A stretch of DNA of 64,000 bases from Symbiodinium natans (taxonomy: Eukaryota; Sar; Dinophyceae; Suessiales; Symbiodiniaceae), in assembly GCA_905221605.1 (NCBI GenBank), contig CAJNDS010002646.1, positions 721,001 to 785,000 of the forward strand, in the 5' to 3' direction. Below, piece after piece: positions 1 to 9,458 of the stretch; the stretch's first letter is position 1; every line of letters starts with the position of its first letter. The notes under the pieces are model-generated. The model ran no database searches and was not told where the DNA came from. It worked only from the letters and a program-made list of their open reading frames with translations. The position numbers and the translations under genes are program-made.

Positions 1-110
1 CATCCTAAACCCTAAACCCTAAACCCGAAACCCTACGTCCCTAAACCCTAAACCCTACATCCCTACATCCCTACATCCCTAAACCCTAAACCCTAAACCC
101 TAAACCCTAA
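1..110. repeat. telomere-like C-rich block
   Basis: Tandem CCCTAAA with variants such as CCCTACATC. It is interstitial rather than a chromosome end, because similar blocks recur throughout the window in both orientations. It lies just before the first exon-like island, matching the usual position of C-rich blocks here. Confidence 0.9.
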
Positions 111-129
111 ACTTGGGCCTCCGGTGGAG

Positions 130-180
130 GCGGGCCTCATCCTGCTGCATGACATGCTGGAGGAGGACCTGGGACCCAGA
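130..180 (+). CDS. probable exon, PPR helix B
   Basis: The island after the first C-rich block reads AGLILLHDMLEEDLGPR in phase 0, matching the second helix of a PPR unit (A..LL.DM...L.P). The acceptor is GGAG followed by G. The donor could be GT at 181. The last bases also resemble the GGACCCAGAGTAGG repeat family, so the 3' end is uncertain. Confidence 0.5.
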
Positions 181-829
181 GTAGGCCCTTAAACCCCTTT
201 TTAGGGTTTACGGTTCAGGGTTTAGTGTTTAGGGTTTAGGGTTTAGGGTTTAGGGTTTAGGGTTTAGGGTTTAGGTTTCAGGTTTTAGGATTCTTGAGTT
301 CTTGGGTTCTTGGGTTCTTGGGTTCTTGGGTTCTTGGGTTTAGGTTTTAGAGTTCTTGTGTATAGGGGTTGAGTTTAGGGTTAAGGGTTTAGGATTTTGC
401 AACTTCCGGGCCCACGTTTAGGGTTTTTAGGGTTTTTGGGCTGTAGGGTTTAGGGTTTTAGGCTTTAAGGGTTTTAGGCTTGAAGGGTTTTAGGCTTTAA
501 GGTTTTAGGCTTTAGGGTTTGGGGTTTAGGGTTTAGAGGTAACTACAGTTCCAGGATTCCCCAAAGACTGCCGCGAGTCCTCAATCCCCGAAGCCTAAGC
601 CCTTTTGGCAAAATGCATGGGCGACACCTTACACACACAAACACTACAACCGTAAACCCTGAAAGGTCGGGGGTGGGGTGGGGGGGGGGGGAGGGTGGGG
701 GGCGCTAAACCCTAAACCCTATACTCTTAACCCTAAACCCTAAACCCTAAACCCTAAACCCTAAACCCTAAACCCTAAACCCTCAACCCTAAACCCTAAA
801 CCCTAAACCCTAAACCCTAAACCGTAGAG
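181..829 (+). other. probable intron, G-rich start and C-rich end
   Basis: TTTAGGG-type repeats fill about 201-540. The middle (541-700) is unique and includes a poly-G run near 670-695. CCCTAAA repeats fill 701-825. No gene is seen. It is a clear example of the complementary-ended introns of this window. Confidence 0.5.
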
Positions 830-924
830 CAAGCAAGCGCTCAGCGCAGAGGAGCTGCGACCCGATCTCTTCACCTACAGCAGTGTGCTCGACACTCTGG
901 CGGCCGACGCGAGGCTGGCCTCAA
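830..924 (+). CDS. probable exon, PPR helix A
   Basis: The frame reads LRPDLFTYSSVLDTLAADAR, the classic PPR start (P-D-x-x-T-Y-x-x-V-L). The donor at 925 is GTTCTAGGG, a telomere-like repeat variant. The upstream flank is pure CCCTAAA. The exact acceptor is ambiguous among three AG sites. Confidence 0.6.
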
Positions 925-1641
925 GTTCTAGGGATATGGGAGGTTTACAGGGTACAAACCCTAAACCCTACACCCTAAAACCCTAAAACCCTAAACCCTA
1001 CACCCTAAGACCCTAAACCCGAAGCCCAACTCTCCTAAACCCCATACTTTCTGAACCTTGCGGGCCTGGGGCTGTAGGGTCCTTATGGTGTTAGGGTTTC
1101 GAGTCTTTGGGGTTCAGGGCTCAGGGGCTGATACGACTTGCAAGGGCTTCTAGCGTAAACGCCCTAAATCCGAAACCCCGAAGCCCTGAAGCCCGCATCC
1201 TGAAGCCTAAACTCTTCAACCCTAAACCCTAAACCCTCAGCCCAAACCCCTAAAGTTGCAACTGCATGGGCCGCTAGAATTCCATCAGCCCTCTCTGAAC
1301 CCCACCCACACCCCCCCCACCCCCCACGGCCATAAAAATAGCGTTTCGGACCCTCCCCCCCCCATTGCAAGGCCTTCAGACGCCAGTTAACATGGCCTTT
1401 CACGTACAGCACCATGGGCACATGGTGGAGGCTAAAGCCCTGCACCTAGGGTCAGTCCACGTTGCCTACAGCTTGCCCCGGCAGAATAATGGCAGCCTAA
1501 CCGCCGGAAAGTTTAGCTCAACATACTACGGGGGTGGGAATAACTACCAAGAGGATTCCCGCGTGGTCCCGAAGTATCTAACTGACTATACTAAACTACT
1601 CCCCCTGTTCTAATTCGTGAGGCCCCAGCCTTATACTGCAG
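925..1641 (+). other. probable intron
   Basis: Contains CCCTAAA-type repeats at 955-1020 and 1140-1250 and a degenerate G-rich part near 1075-1110. At 1365-1613 there is an 82-codon open stretch with no recognisable family and no clear splice context. I see no firm gene here. Confidence 0.35.
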
Positions 1642-1701
1642 AGCATCGTTGTCCCCGGGCAGGTGGTCTGATGCTGTGGACTTGGTGGAGGAAGCCAGAG
1701 G
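1642..1701 (+). CDS. probable exon, PPR-like
   Basis: After the acceptor TACTGCAG the frame reads SPGRWSDAVDLVEEAR, similar to PPR helix B. The donor is the first base pair of a GTTTAGGG block, so the telomere-like repeat provides the GT. Confidence 0.5.
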
Positions 1702-2264
1702 GTTTAGGGTTTTTAGGTTAGGGTTTAGAGTTTAGAGTTTAGGGTTTAGGGTTTAGGGTTTAGGGTTTAGGGTTTAGGTTCTGGGGTCTAGGGTGTCGCA
1801 AGGGAGGTGGGCTGCGGCCCTCTAGGGTTTCGGGTCTAGGGTTAGGGGTTTAGGGTTTGGAATTTGGGGTTTAGGTACTGGGGTTTAGCGCACCTTTGAA
1901 TCACAAGCCTCGAGAAGACAAGGTGGTTGGGTCTAAGCACAAACCCTAAACCCTTAACCACCCTTAGCCCTTAAACCCTACTTGGGGGGTTCATGGGTTA
2001 TTCTAGTATAAGTGGGGTTAACGTTATCAGTAGGCTAACTATAGTTATAACTTGTTATATCCTGATTTTGGGTACTTATAGCGCCACTGATAACTACCCA
2101 TGAACCTTCAAGTGAACGGCAACCCTAAACCCTAAACCCTAAACCCTAGACCCTAGACCCTAAACCCTAAACCCTAAACCCTAAACCCTACCCTAAACCC
2201 TAAACCCTAAACCCTAAACCCTAAACCCTAAACCCTAAACCCTAAACCCTAAACTCAAGCCCAG
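1702..2264 (+). other. probable intron with foldback element
   Basis: Starts with (GTTTAGGG)n to about 1790 and ends with (CCCTAAA)n at 2121-2253. The middle holds a full foldback repeat at 1979-2114. Confidence 0.5.
1979..2114. repeat. foldback repeat family A, full copy
   Basis: The ends are inverted: TACTTGGGGGGTTCATGGG at the left, and the complement of this type, CCCATGAACCTTCAAGT, at the right, with internal ATAAGT/ACTTAT pairs. It has no coding capacity, and size and shape fit a MITE-like element. Other copies lie at 4560-4655, 20093-20182, 43631-43720, 44694-44790, 46059-46172 and 63854-63977. Half copies lie near 5521, 15262, 23925, 36719, 38017 and 47692. Confidence 0.75.
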
Positions 2265-2348
2265 GACCTTCGCTTCCGCGGACTGTATCCAAGCAACGCA
2301 GTGGCCAGCACATTGTTGCCCGGCTTGGAGTGGGGCAGAGAAGTCAGG
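2265..2348 (+). CDS. probable exon
   Basis: Acceptor CCCAG followed by G. Twenty-eight open codons in phase 0 include RFRGLYPSNAVASTLLPGLE. The donor GTTCGGGG leads straight into TTTAGGG repeats. The GLYPSNAVASTLL motif is compatible with a PPR-type repeat but not diagnostic. Confidence 0.5.
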
Positions 2349-2760
2349 GTTCGGGGTTTAGGGTTTAGGGTTTAGGGTTTAGGGTTTAGGGTTTAGGGTT
2401 TAGGGTTTAGGGTTTAGGGTTTAGGCTTAGGGTTTAGGGTTTAGGGTTTAGGGTTTAGGGTTTAGGGTGGCGCTTTTGGGCGGATCGGGTTTAGGGTTTC
2501 GGGTTAAGAGTTTAGGGTTTAGGGTTTAGGGTTGAGGGTCTAAGCCCTATGCCTAAGAGACGAACGTCATCTAACGCCAAAGACCCCCCATGCCCCTCAA
2601 TTCAGGAATATTCTTTAGAACAGGCTTTGAAACTCGGCTCCTTGTCCCTTTTGTCGTGCTTTGGGGGTTTTAGCGTTTGAAGGTCTAGGACAGACAAACC
2701 GACTTGAACAAAAGTTTGTTGCGTTGGTTGATAGTGGGGCTATCCATGCCCTTCGTGCAG
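2349..2760 (+). other. probable intron
   Basis: A G-rich telomere-like block covers 2349-2540. The remainder is unique sequence with no recognised feature, ending in CTTCGTGCAG. There is no C-rich block at this 3' end. Confidence 0.4.
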
Positions 2761-2805
2761 CGGCCGAGGACTACGAGTTTTTCACGAGCGTCTCCAGTTG
2801 TGGTG
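2761..2805 (+). CDS. probable short exon
   Basis: Acceptor TTCGTGCAG, then AEDYEFFTSVSSCG, then the donor GTTTAGGG. It is short, but bounded on both sides by sequence that fits the local splice pattern. Confidence 0.45.
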
Positions 2806-3556
2806 GTTTAGGGTTTAGGGTTTAGGGTTCAGGGTTTAGGTTTTAGGGTGTCTTTGGCGGGTCAAGAGACGACCGCCATGCGCATTTCCTCTACCGGCAC
2901 GCTGCTCATGCCGCTAGCGTCCAGGAGCTCGGCTGCCGCTTGGAATGGACCTCCTCACGTACGGTAGCCTGACCCTTCCGAAAGATGATCCTTGCCCACA
3001 CGACCCCAACCCTAAACCCTACAAGTAGACCCTACGCCCTAAATCCTAAAAACCATAGACTCCAAACCCTAAACCCAAGCCCTTCAAGCCCCACAAAGAC
3101 CTCTTTTGCCTTCAGTCATCTTAAACCGATGTGCAACCCTCAAGCCCGAAACCATGTTCAACCCTTTAAGCCGTCTTGAGCCCTTGAAACGTAAAACCTC
3201 TGGTCCTAAAAGGGTTTTGTATCTGGGTGTGGGTTTAGGGTTTAGGATTTACTGGGCTGTGCTTTGGGAGAATTCTTAATTCCCCTGCTTCCTCTTTTGA
3301 GGGAATTCTATTCATAAATCATTTTCAAGGGGTTTCTTTGCAGCCCAGTGGTACCCTTTTCCCCTTTTTTTGGGTTCAAGGTTCCCCTATAAATCACCAA
3401 CCAAAAAAGGGGTGCCCTTATTATGATATGGTTACTGAGGTACCAAGGCTTAAAGCACCCTAAACCCTAAACCCTATAAGCCCCAAACCCTAAACCCTAA
3501 ACCCTAAACCCTAAACCCTAAACCCTAAACCCTATCACTCAGTTTGGGGTTTAGGG

Positions 3557-3633
3557 TTTTCGAGTTGGCTGCTGCCAGGCTTCCAAAGGCCCCATGGGCT
3601 GCGGCGCTGCAGCTCTGGGCGGAGGCACAGAAG
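3557..3633 (+). CDS. possible exon, PPR-like
   Basis: The frame reads ELAAARLPKAPWAAALQLWA and continues EAQK before GCCTAA. The W..ALQLW pattern recalls PPR helix A/B spacing. No good acceptor is visible and the flanks are in the reverse order of most exons here. Confidence 0.35.
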
Positions 3634-4732
3634 GCCTAAACCTTAATCCCTAAACCCTAAACCCTAAACCCTAAACCCTGTCTTCAGTTTAGGAAGGAAT
3701 TGGAGTAGGGCTTAGGGGTCACTTCCCGCAGCAGAGCTGCAAGCGTGTCGGGTTTGACCCTTCCTAAGCTGCAAACCCTAAACCCTAAACCCTGGATCCA
3801 TACATCATACACCCTACACCCAAACCGTAAGCATTGCGCAACTAATGGATAGAGCTGAACGGCCTGAGTTGGGGGTCTGGAGGGTCTAGACCCGGGTTTA
3901 AAGGGTTTAGGGGTTGACGGGGTTTAGGGGGTGAGGGTTTAGGGCTTGAGGGGATTTATACGGTACAAAGTACACTCTAGGACGTTCACAAGCTTGTCAA
4001 GTCATCCAAGTACTGTAAGGACATGGGTTATATGGCTGATCGTGAACCTTCCAGGAAGGGGCTTCTTTTGAAATGAAGTTCCATGAAAGTTCTAGGGAGC
4101 GTGTGCAGTTTATGTAGATAGGCCGAACATGAGGATCAACGCGCATGCTTAGGCACAGTCTTCGGGTAGCCTGATTTTAACGTAGCAACATAATGCCAAA
4201 TAGGCAACGAACACCTGAACCCTGAACAGCACATCCTAACCAAACCCTACACCTCGGCCCTCAAGCCCTCGAGCCTGAGTTTCTTGTCAGTCACTGTTGT
4301 TTTCGTTCAGGTTAGGGTTTAGGGTTTAGGGTTTAGGGTTTAGGGGTTAGGGGTTAGGGGTTTAGGGGTTTAGGGGTTTAGGGGTTTTTCGGGTTCGGGT
4401 TTTATGGTTTGGGGTCCAGGGTTTTGGGGTTAAGGTTGTAAGAATTCCCCTGAAGTTGTAGGTAGAGTGCAAAAATGTAGGCGAGTGGAGTCTCAGGTGC
4501 AGCCTGACACCTCCCAAAGACAACCGCGCCTCAACTGCCATCCTTCTTATTAACCCTCGCTTGGAGGTTCATGGATTTAGAGGAGGTTATTCCTAGGGCA
4601 ACTACAAGTACAACGGGTTAGGACCTACTTGTAACTACCCACGAACCTTCAAGTAGCCCCAAACCTTAATTACACCCTAAGCCCATTTCTGGTGTCAGTT
4701 CTCCAAACCATGGCCGCCATGGCCCTTTACAG

Positions 4733-4791
4733 GTATTCGACCCTACGCAGACGAGGCTGTACGGCAACAAAGCACTGGCCACATCGTCCTG
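4733..4791 (+). CDS. possible exon
   Basis: Acceptor CCCTTTACAG followed by G, then VFDPTQTRLYGNKALATSS in phase 0, then a GT donor (GTCTCC). A C-rich block follows rather than a G-rich one. No family recognised. Confidence 0.4.
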
Positions 4792-5317
4792 GTCTCCTCC
4801 TTGTTAGAATCTCTTTTCGCCCTGCACCCTAAACCCTAAACCCTAAACCCTAAACCCTAAACCCTAAACCCCAACTCATAAATCTCCTATCTCTGTGATA
4901 TTCCCTAAGCATTAACCCCTGAGCTTCAAACCTGATACTTATAGGGTGGGGTGGAGTGGCGTTTAATGAGGTTTTCTGGAGGGGGGGGGGGGTATTCAAG
5001 CGGGGTGGAAAGGATTTTGAGCCCCTTTCTATGATAACTGATGTATAAATCGAACGCCCTCTTCTCTGCGGGTCTAGAGTTTACGCCTGGGGGTGGTCCC
5101 AAAGTTTAGGCAGGATTTTAAAAGCAAACCTAACTCCCTAAACCATCTAAGTATATGGATAGGGTCCCCTTTTCCCCATACTAAGGCGACACCTTATCAT
5201 GAGGACCCTAAAAGAGAGACCCTAATTTAGAGAACCTGCCCTAAACCCTTAACCCTAAACCCTAAACCCTATACACTAAACCCCTAACCCTAAAGCCTAA
5301 ACCCTCTACCCATACAG

Positions 5318-5407
5318 CAAGTGTGGAGAAGCGAGAGGCAAAGCGCGGTTTGGAGCCGGACCAGGCAGCGCCGGCTTTTGTTTCGGCACTTTGTGTACTT
5401 TTCCGTG
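5318..5407 (+). CDS. probable exon, PPR-like
   Basis: Acceptor CCCATACAG. One open frame reads AKRGLEPDQAAPAFVSALCV, similar to the loop and next helix of a PPR unit. The donor is GTTTAGAG, part of a telomere-like stretch. Confidence 0.5.
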
Positions 5408-5605
5408 GTTTAGAGTTTAGGGTTTAGGGTTCAAACGCTTCAGGGTGTTCGGCAGGATTTGTGGCCCCACCTAGTAGTCCATGTGCGGGGGAATGTGGTT
5501 TAGAAGAAGCCCTCGAAAAGATGCTTGGAGGTTCATGGACAGCTTATGCTGGGCAAGTTCAGGGACCAGCATTTCCCTATAAACCCTAAGCCCTAAACCC
5601 TATAG
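5408..5605 (+). other. probable intron
   Basis: GTTTAGAG/GTTTAGGG start, half of foldback family A at 5521-5560, and a short CCCTAAA end at 5580-5601 finishing in CCCTATAG. Confidence 0.4.
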
Positions 5606-5648
5606 TTCACGAAGTATGGACAGCAGATCCAAAAACGTCGAACCAACT
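5606..5648 (+). CDS. probable short exon
   Basis: Acceptor CCCTATAG, then FTKYGQQIQKRRTN, then the donor GTAGGGTTTTG. The C-rich block before and G-rich sequence after fit the local pattern. No family recognised. Confidence 0.4.
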
Positions 5649-6278
5649 GTAGGGTTTTGAGTTTGCGGTTTTCGACATCCATACATTTTGGTTTAGGGTT
5701 TAGGGTTTAGGGTTTAGGTTTTAGGGTTTAGGGTTTAAGGTTTAGGGGTTACTGGTTCAGCCATGAGCAAACCGTTCGGCCCAGAACGAAAGTGTTGGTC
5801 CAACATTCATGGCAGACTCTCACCGCCCCCCCCCCCCCCCCCCCCCCCTTGAGGGTTTAGGGTTTAGGGTTTAGGGTTCAGGACCCAAGCCCACAACCCC
5901 AATCGCCAAACCCACCTTCGGCTTGCGGGTCTTATGTTGGGCTTATGGGCTTCCCACCACTTCCGCCCTAAAGCTTCAATCTACACCGCTCAGCCCTGAA
6001 CCCCCTCTTAGAACCCCCGCAGCCCAAACTGGTTTAGGGGTTAGGGCTTTGGGTTTAGGGTTTGGGGTTTAGGGTTTATTGAAGCTTCAATTAAGTAATC
6101 CTTGATTGACCCTTACGAAGCTCTAGACAACCCCAAGCGACCCTAGGAGCCTAGGAGCCCGTAAGACAATTTTTGAGCCTTTGAAACCCCCTAGGCTTCT
6201 TGAACCCTAAACCCTTAACCCTCAACCCCAAACCCTCAACCCTAAACCCTACACCCTTGGGACTTTTGGCCCAAACAG
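5649..6278 (+). other. probable intron
   Basis: G-rich repeats at 5690-5745, 5853-5880 and 6030-6080, a run of 26 C at about 5825-5850, and C-rich repeats at 6203-6254. No gene seen. Confidence 0.4.
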
Positions 6279-6345
6279 GTGCTTTGCGGGGCCCACCTTG
6301 CATCCTGGGAGGAGGGCTATCACTGGCAGCAGGTCGGGAAGAAGG
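6279..6345 (+). CDS. probable exon
   Basis: Acceptor CCAAACAG followed by G. The frame reads VLCGAHLASWEEGYHWQQVG, then KK, and ends at GTGGTTTAGGG. A second possible donor lies three bases further, at GTTTAGGG. No family recognised. Confidence 0.5.
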
Positions 6346-6531
6346 GTGGTTTAGGGTTTAGGGCTGTGGCCCTAAACCCTAAACCCTAAACCCTAACCTC
6401 TAAACCCTAAACCCTCAACCCTAAACCCTAAATCCTAAACCCTAAACCCTAAACCCTGAACCGTAGTAGGGCTTTAAGGGCTGTAGGCTTTGGATCCGCG
6501 GTTTGAACCCCCTGAAGCCTTAACTCAACAG

Positions 6532-6592
6532 TCCTTTGAACGGCAGGCGTGCAAGATGAGAGAAGAGCTCAAGGCCCTAAGGCTCCCGAAGT
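6532..6592 (+). CDS. probable exon
   Basis: Acceptor CTCAACAG, then SFERQACKMREELKALRLPK, then GTTTAGGG. Charged and helical. Flanked by a C-rich block (6371-6460) and a G-rich block (6593-6665). Confidence 0.5.
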
Positions 6593-7086
6593 GTTTAGGG
6601 CTTGGGGTTTAGGGTTTAGGGTCTAGGGTTTAGGGTGTAGGGTTTGGGGCTGAGGGTTCAGGGTTTAGGGCCTAAGTATGTACTATTTTAGTACACGGAC
6701 CCTTTTGGGGAAGAGAACCATCATCCAAAGGTTTGTGATTGCAACCAAGCGTGAAGGCTCCTGGACATTTTTCGTCAGGGCCCAGCTTGCATATTTCGTT
6801 TGTTTAGGGTTTAGGAAGCCCTAACAACCTCCCCCCCCCCCTCCCCGCCACCAAAGAAACCTGGCTGCTGCAAAGCATCCATGTCAAGAAGCTTAACCCC
6901 TAAAGCCTGCAAGGCTCTCAACCCTTAAAACCTCTAAGTCCATAAAGCCCGCAAACAAAGCTGAGCCCTAAACCCTAGACACTAAACCCTAAACCCTAAA
7001 CCCTAAACCCTAAACCCTAAACCCTAAGCCCTAAGCCCTAAGCCCTAAACCCTAAACCCTAAACCCTAACCGGTGTCTCAAGCCAG
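6593..7086 (+). other. probable intron
   Basis: G-rich start (6593-6665), a stretch with the inverted motif TACTATTTTAGTA near 6680, a poly-C run near 6830, and a long CCCTAAA/CCCTAAG end (6963-7069). Confidence 0.45.
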
Positions 7087-7155
7087 CCCCCATGGCACTG
7101 CGAGGCTCTTGGCTCGATGCGGCGGCTGGGACGCAGGGAGAGCCCCCAGCGAGAT
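7087..7155 (+). CDS. probable exon, PPR-like
   Basis: Frame PPWHCEALGSMRRLGRRESP, resembling dinoflagellate-type PPR units (W...AL..M...G). Acceptor CAAGCCAG, donor GTTTGTTTC before a G-rich block. Confidence 0.5.
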
Positions 7156-7539
7156 GTTTGTTTCTGTTTCGGGGTTGAGGGTTTAGGGTTTAGGGTGTAG
7201 GGTTTAGGGTTTGGGTTTGGGTTTTAGGCTTTAGGCTTTGGGGTTTAGGGTTTAGGGTTTGGGGACTAGGGTTCAGGGTTTAGGGTTTGGGCTTGGGGGT
7301 TTAGGGTTTGGGGTTTAGGGTTTAGGGTTTGGGGTTTAGGGTTCAGGGTTTAGGGTTGGGGGTTTAGGGTTTGGGGCTTAGGATTTAGGGTTTGGGGTTT
7401 AGGGTTTAGGGTGCTTTGGCATGCTCCCGGGCAACTATCCTTAACCCCAAAACCCACACCCGAAGCCCCAAGTCCTAAGCCCTTGTCCTCTCAGGTGATC
7501 TCCGCTTCTCAGGGCTTCTGAGAAATCAGTAGATTTCAG
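7156..7539 (+). other. probable intron with long G-rich block
   Basis: TTTAGGG and TTTGGGG variants run from 7170 to 7425, then a short C-rich part (7441-7480), then unique sequence ending in GATTTCAG. Confidence 0.45.
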
Positions 7540-7646
7540 GGTTGGTCGAGGGGCAGACTGGCAGACCATCGAGCATCGAGCCGGATACTGTACCCGAAAG
7601 ATCGGCAACAAGAAGCACAGCAAGCCGAGGGACAACGCAGGCCACG
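7540..7646 (+). CDS. probable exon
   Basis: Acceptor GATTTCAG followed by G. Two frames stay open: one reads ADWQTIEHRAGYCTRKIGNK, the other SSIEPDTVPERSATRS. The donor is GC at 7641 or GT at 7647 (GTTGAGGG). A further open island follows from 7681 (KHVIAKDMAVGGTIRPG) after only 40 bp of telomere-like sequence running from GC to AG. No family recognised. Confidence 0.4.
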
Positions 7647-9396
7647 GTTGAGGGTTTACGGTTTAGGGTTTAGGGTTCAGAAGCACGTTATCGCCAAGGA
7701 TATGGCTGTCGGCGGCACCATACGGCCGGGGGCAAGATCTGAAAGCCACGACGCGGGCCGCGGGCACGAACAGCTTGACCCCAGCACTGCTGACTTTTAT
7801 CGGGGCCCAAATACAACACATAAATCATAATGGTTGGTGGTCTCTTTTGGCAGTTTTTTTTCTGTTTTGTAGTGGTTCTTTTTAGGGTATCTCAGGGCTA
7901 GAGTCATAATTAAATCAAGGTATAAAGGGTACAGATAAAGAGACCACCGGCCTTTCTAACACATAAACATAAGGATCGTACAAAGAAGGGTTTTCGGAAT
8001 CCCCCTTATCGGGGCCCTTATCCCCAATAGTAGGATCCTCATGTTTATGTGTCTTTTTGGGCCACTATTTTAGATGCGTGCATGGCCAAAATGTTTGGCC
8101 CTCTGAGCCGAAGTAAAAGTTAACCTATATAGGGCCTTTGTGACTCTGCTTAGAATTGATGGAGCCCTCCTTATAGGGTTCGGGTGTAGGGTTTAGGGTT
8201 TAGGGTTTACCCAGGTGGATGCAGACGGGGCATCTGGACCTCACCGACGTGATGCTGGGTTGCATTTGCTGGTCAAGATGTAGCATGACATGCCTAAGCC
8301 CCTAAACCCTAAACCTCTAAACCCTAGACCCTAGACCCTAGACCGTAAGCCCTGCCTGAGCCCTCATTAACCTATTTAGAGGTGCATGATCGCACGAGTT
8401 ATGAGTCGCAGCATCGACTTCCAACGACAACCATAAGACCCACACCACACCGTTTTGGTCATGAAACCACACGGGGACTCCATACTTTCAGGCCACATTA
8501 GTAACTTTCGATCCTTTTGGGATAGTCTGATGTGATGTTTCAATGTGGTGACCTTTAGTTCGCCTGGGACGCGAGACAAGCTGGCAATAGAGTTTAGAGG
8601 ATTGAGGGGTTCTGGGTGGAGTTTGGTCTAAGTAGCGGCCGCCTTGGGGCGCACATCAAAGTACATATTCCGCGTTTAGGTTTCCAAAAGCGTCCGTCAT
8701 TTTGATCCACGGCACGTGCAAGCAGGAGAACTCTTGCTCATGGTGTTTTAAAACCTCCCTTCAGATGCATTTGACGCTACATACCTCCAGGCCCTAAACC
8801 CGAAACCGTCCGTAAACCGGAACATCACGCCTGAGGAAACCTGTCTCAGTCTTTGGGGTCCCGCGGATTCATGCCCTACATGTTTCTGCTTTAATTAGAG
8901 TTGATGCTTCCTTTTTTGACCATGTCTTTGGCCCCAAGTTTGAACATGTTTTTAGGCCCCAAGGGGACAATAACATGAAAGGTGAGTTCTGGGCCGCAGG
9001 TTTATGAGGGCTTTCTCAGGCGCATAACGGTTGTACGGCATCGAGCTTTTGGGGTTAGGGTATAGGGGTTTAGGGTTTAGGGCTAGGGTTTTGGGTTTTG
9101 GCTTTCGGGTTTAGGCTTTGGGGTTTAGGGTTTGGTGAGGCTCCATCGTTTGGATTGAGAGTTCAGGGTGTACTGGGTTTCAGTGTACTAGGGATTTAGG
9201 GTTTAGGGTTTAGGGGTGTTAGGGTATTCTCAGGGGGCTTTGAGAGAGAGCCCGAAACCCTGCGAGGTAGGCCCTTGGGCCTTGGGATGTTTCATCTCTT
9301 TCCCTTATTGGGTGTAAGAGGGTCATAGTTAGCAGTTAGGGATCTGTTTCAGAGTGTGTAAGGGCCATCCTAGCCGAAACCCTAAACACGCCCCAG
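7647..9396 (+). other. probable intron or introns, mixed repeats
   Basis: Contains an open stretch 7681-7790, AT-richer unique sequence (7830-8165), G-rich block 8172-8208, possible exon 8215-8271, C-rich block 8295-8342, unique sequence to 9050, G-rich blocks 9050-9220, and a copy of repeat family F at 9265-9377. Confidence 0.35.
8215..8271 (+). CDS. possible exon
   Basis: Acceptor TTTACCCAG followed by G; frame WMQTGHLDLTDVMLGCICW; donor GTCAAG. It is preceded by G-rich and followed by C-rich repeats, the reverse of most exons here. Confidence 0.35.
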
Positions 9397-9458
9397 GGCC
9401 TTCTCCTCTGGAATCCTGGTCTGTGCCAATGCCCGACGTGCCTCGGCTGTCGATGTTG
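9397..9458 (+). CDS. probable exon
   Basis: Acceptor GCCCCAG followed by G; the best frame reads AFSSGILVCANARRASAVDV; donor GTTTAGGG at the head of a G-rich block (9459-9530). Confidence 0.45.

Larger units (their letters stand above)
2806..5317 (+). other. repeat-rich interval with weak exon candidates
   Basis: Holds G-rich blocks (2806-2850, 4310-4385), C-rich blocks (3008-3070, 3461-3531, 3643-3679, 4826-4870, 5240-5300), foldback family A at 4560-4655 and a poly-G run at 4980-4993. Weak coding islands are at 2925-2963 (LPLGMDLLTYG), 3557-3633 (KAPWAAALQLWAEAQK, PPR-like) and 4733-4791. These three lie inside the G-to-C interval, unlike the better exons, so they are doubtful. Confidence 0.35.

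Noticed and set aside
1-110. Window start as a true chromosome end
   Set aside because: Telomere-like blocks of both orientations occur throughout the window, so this one is interstitial.
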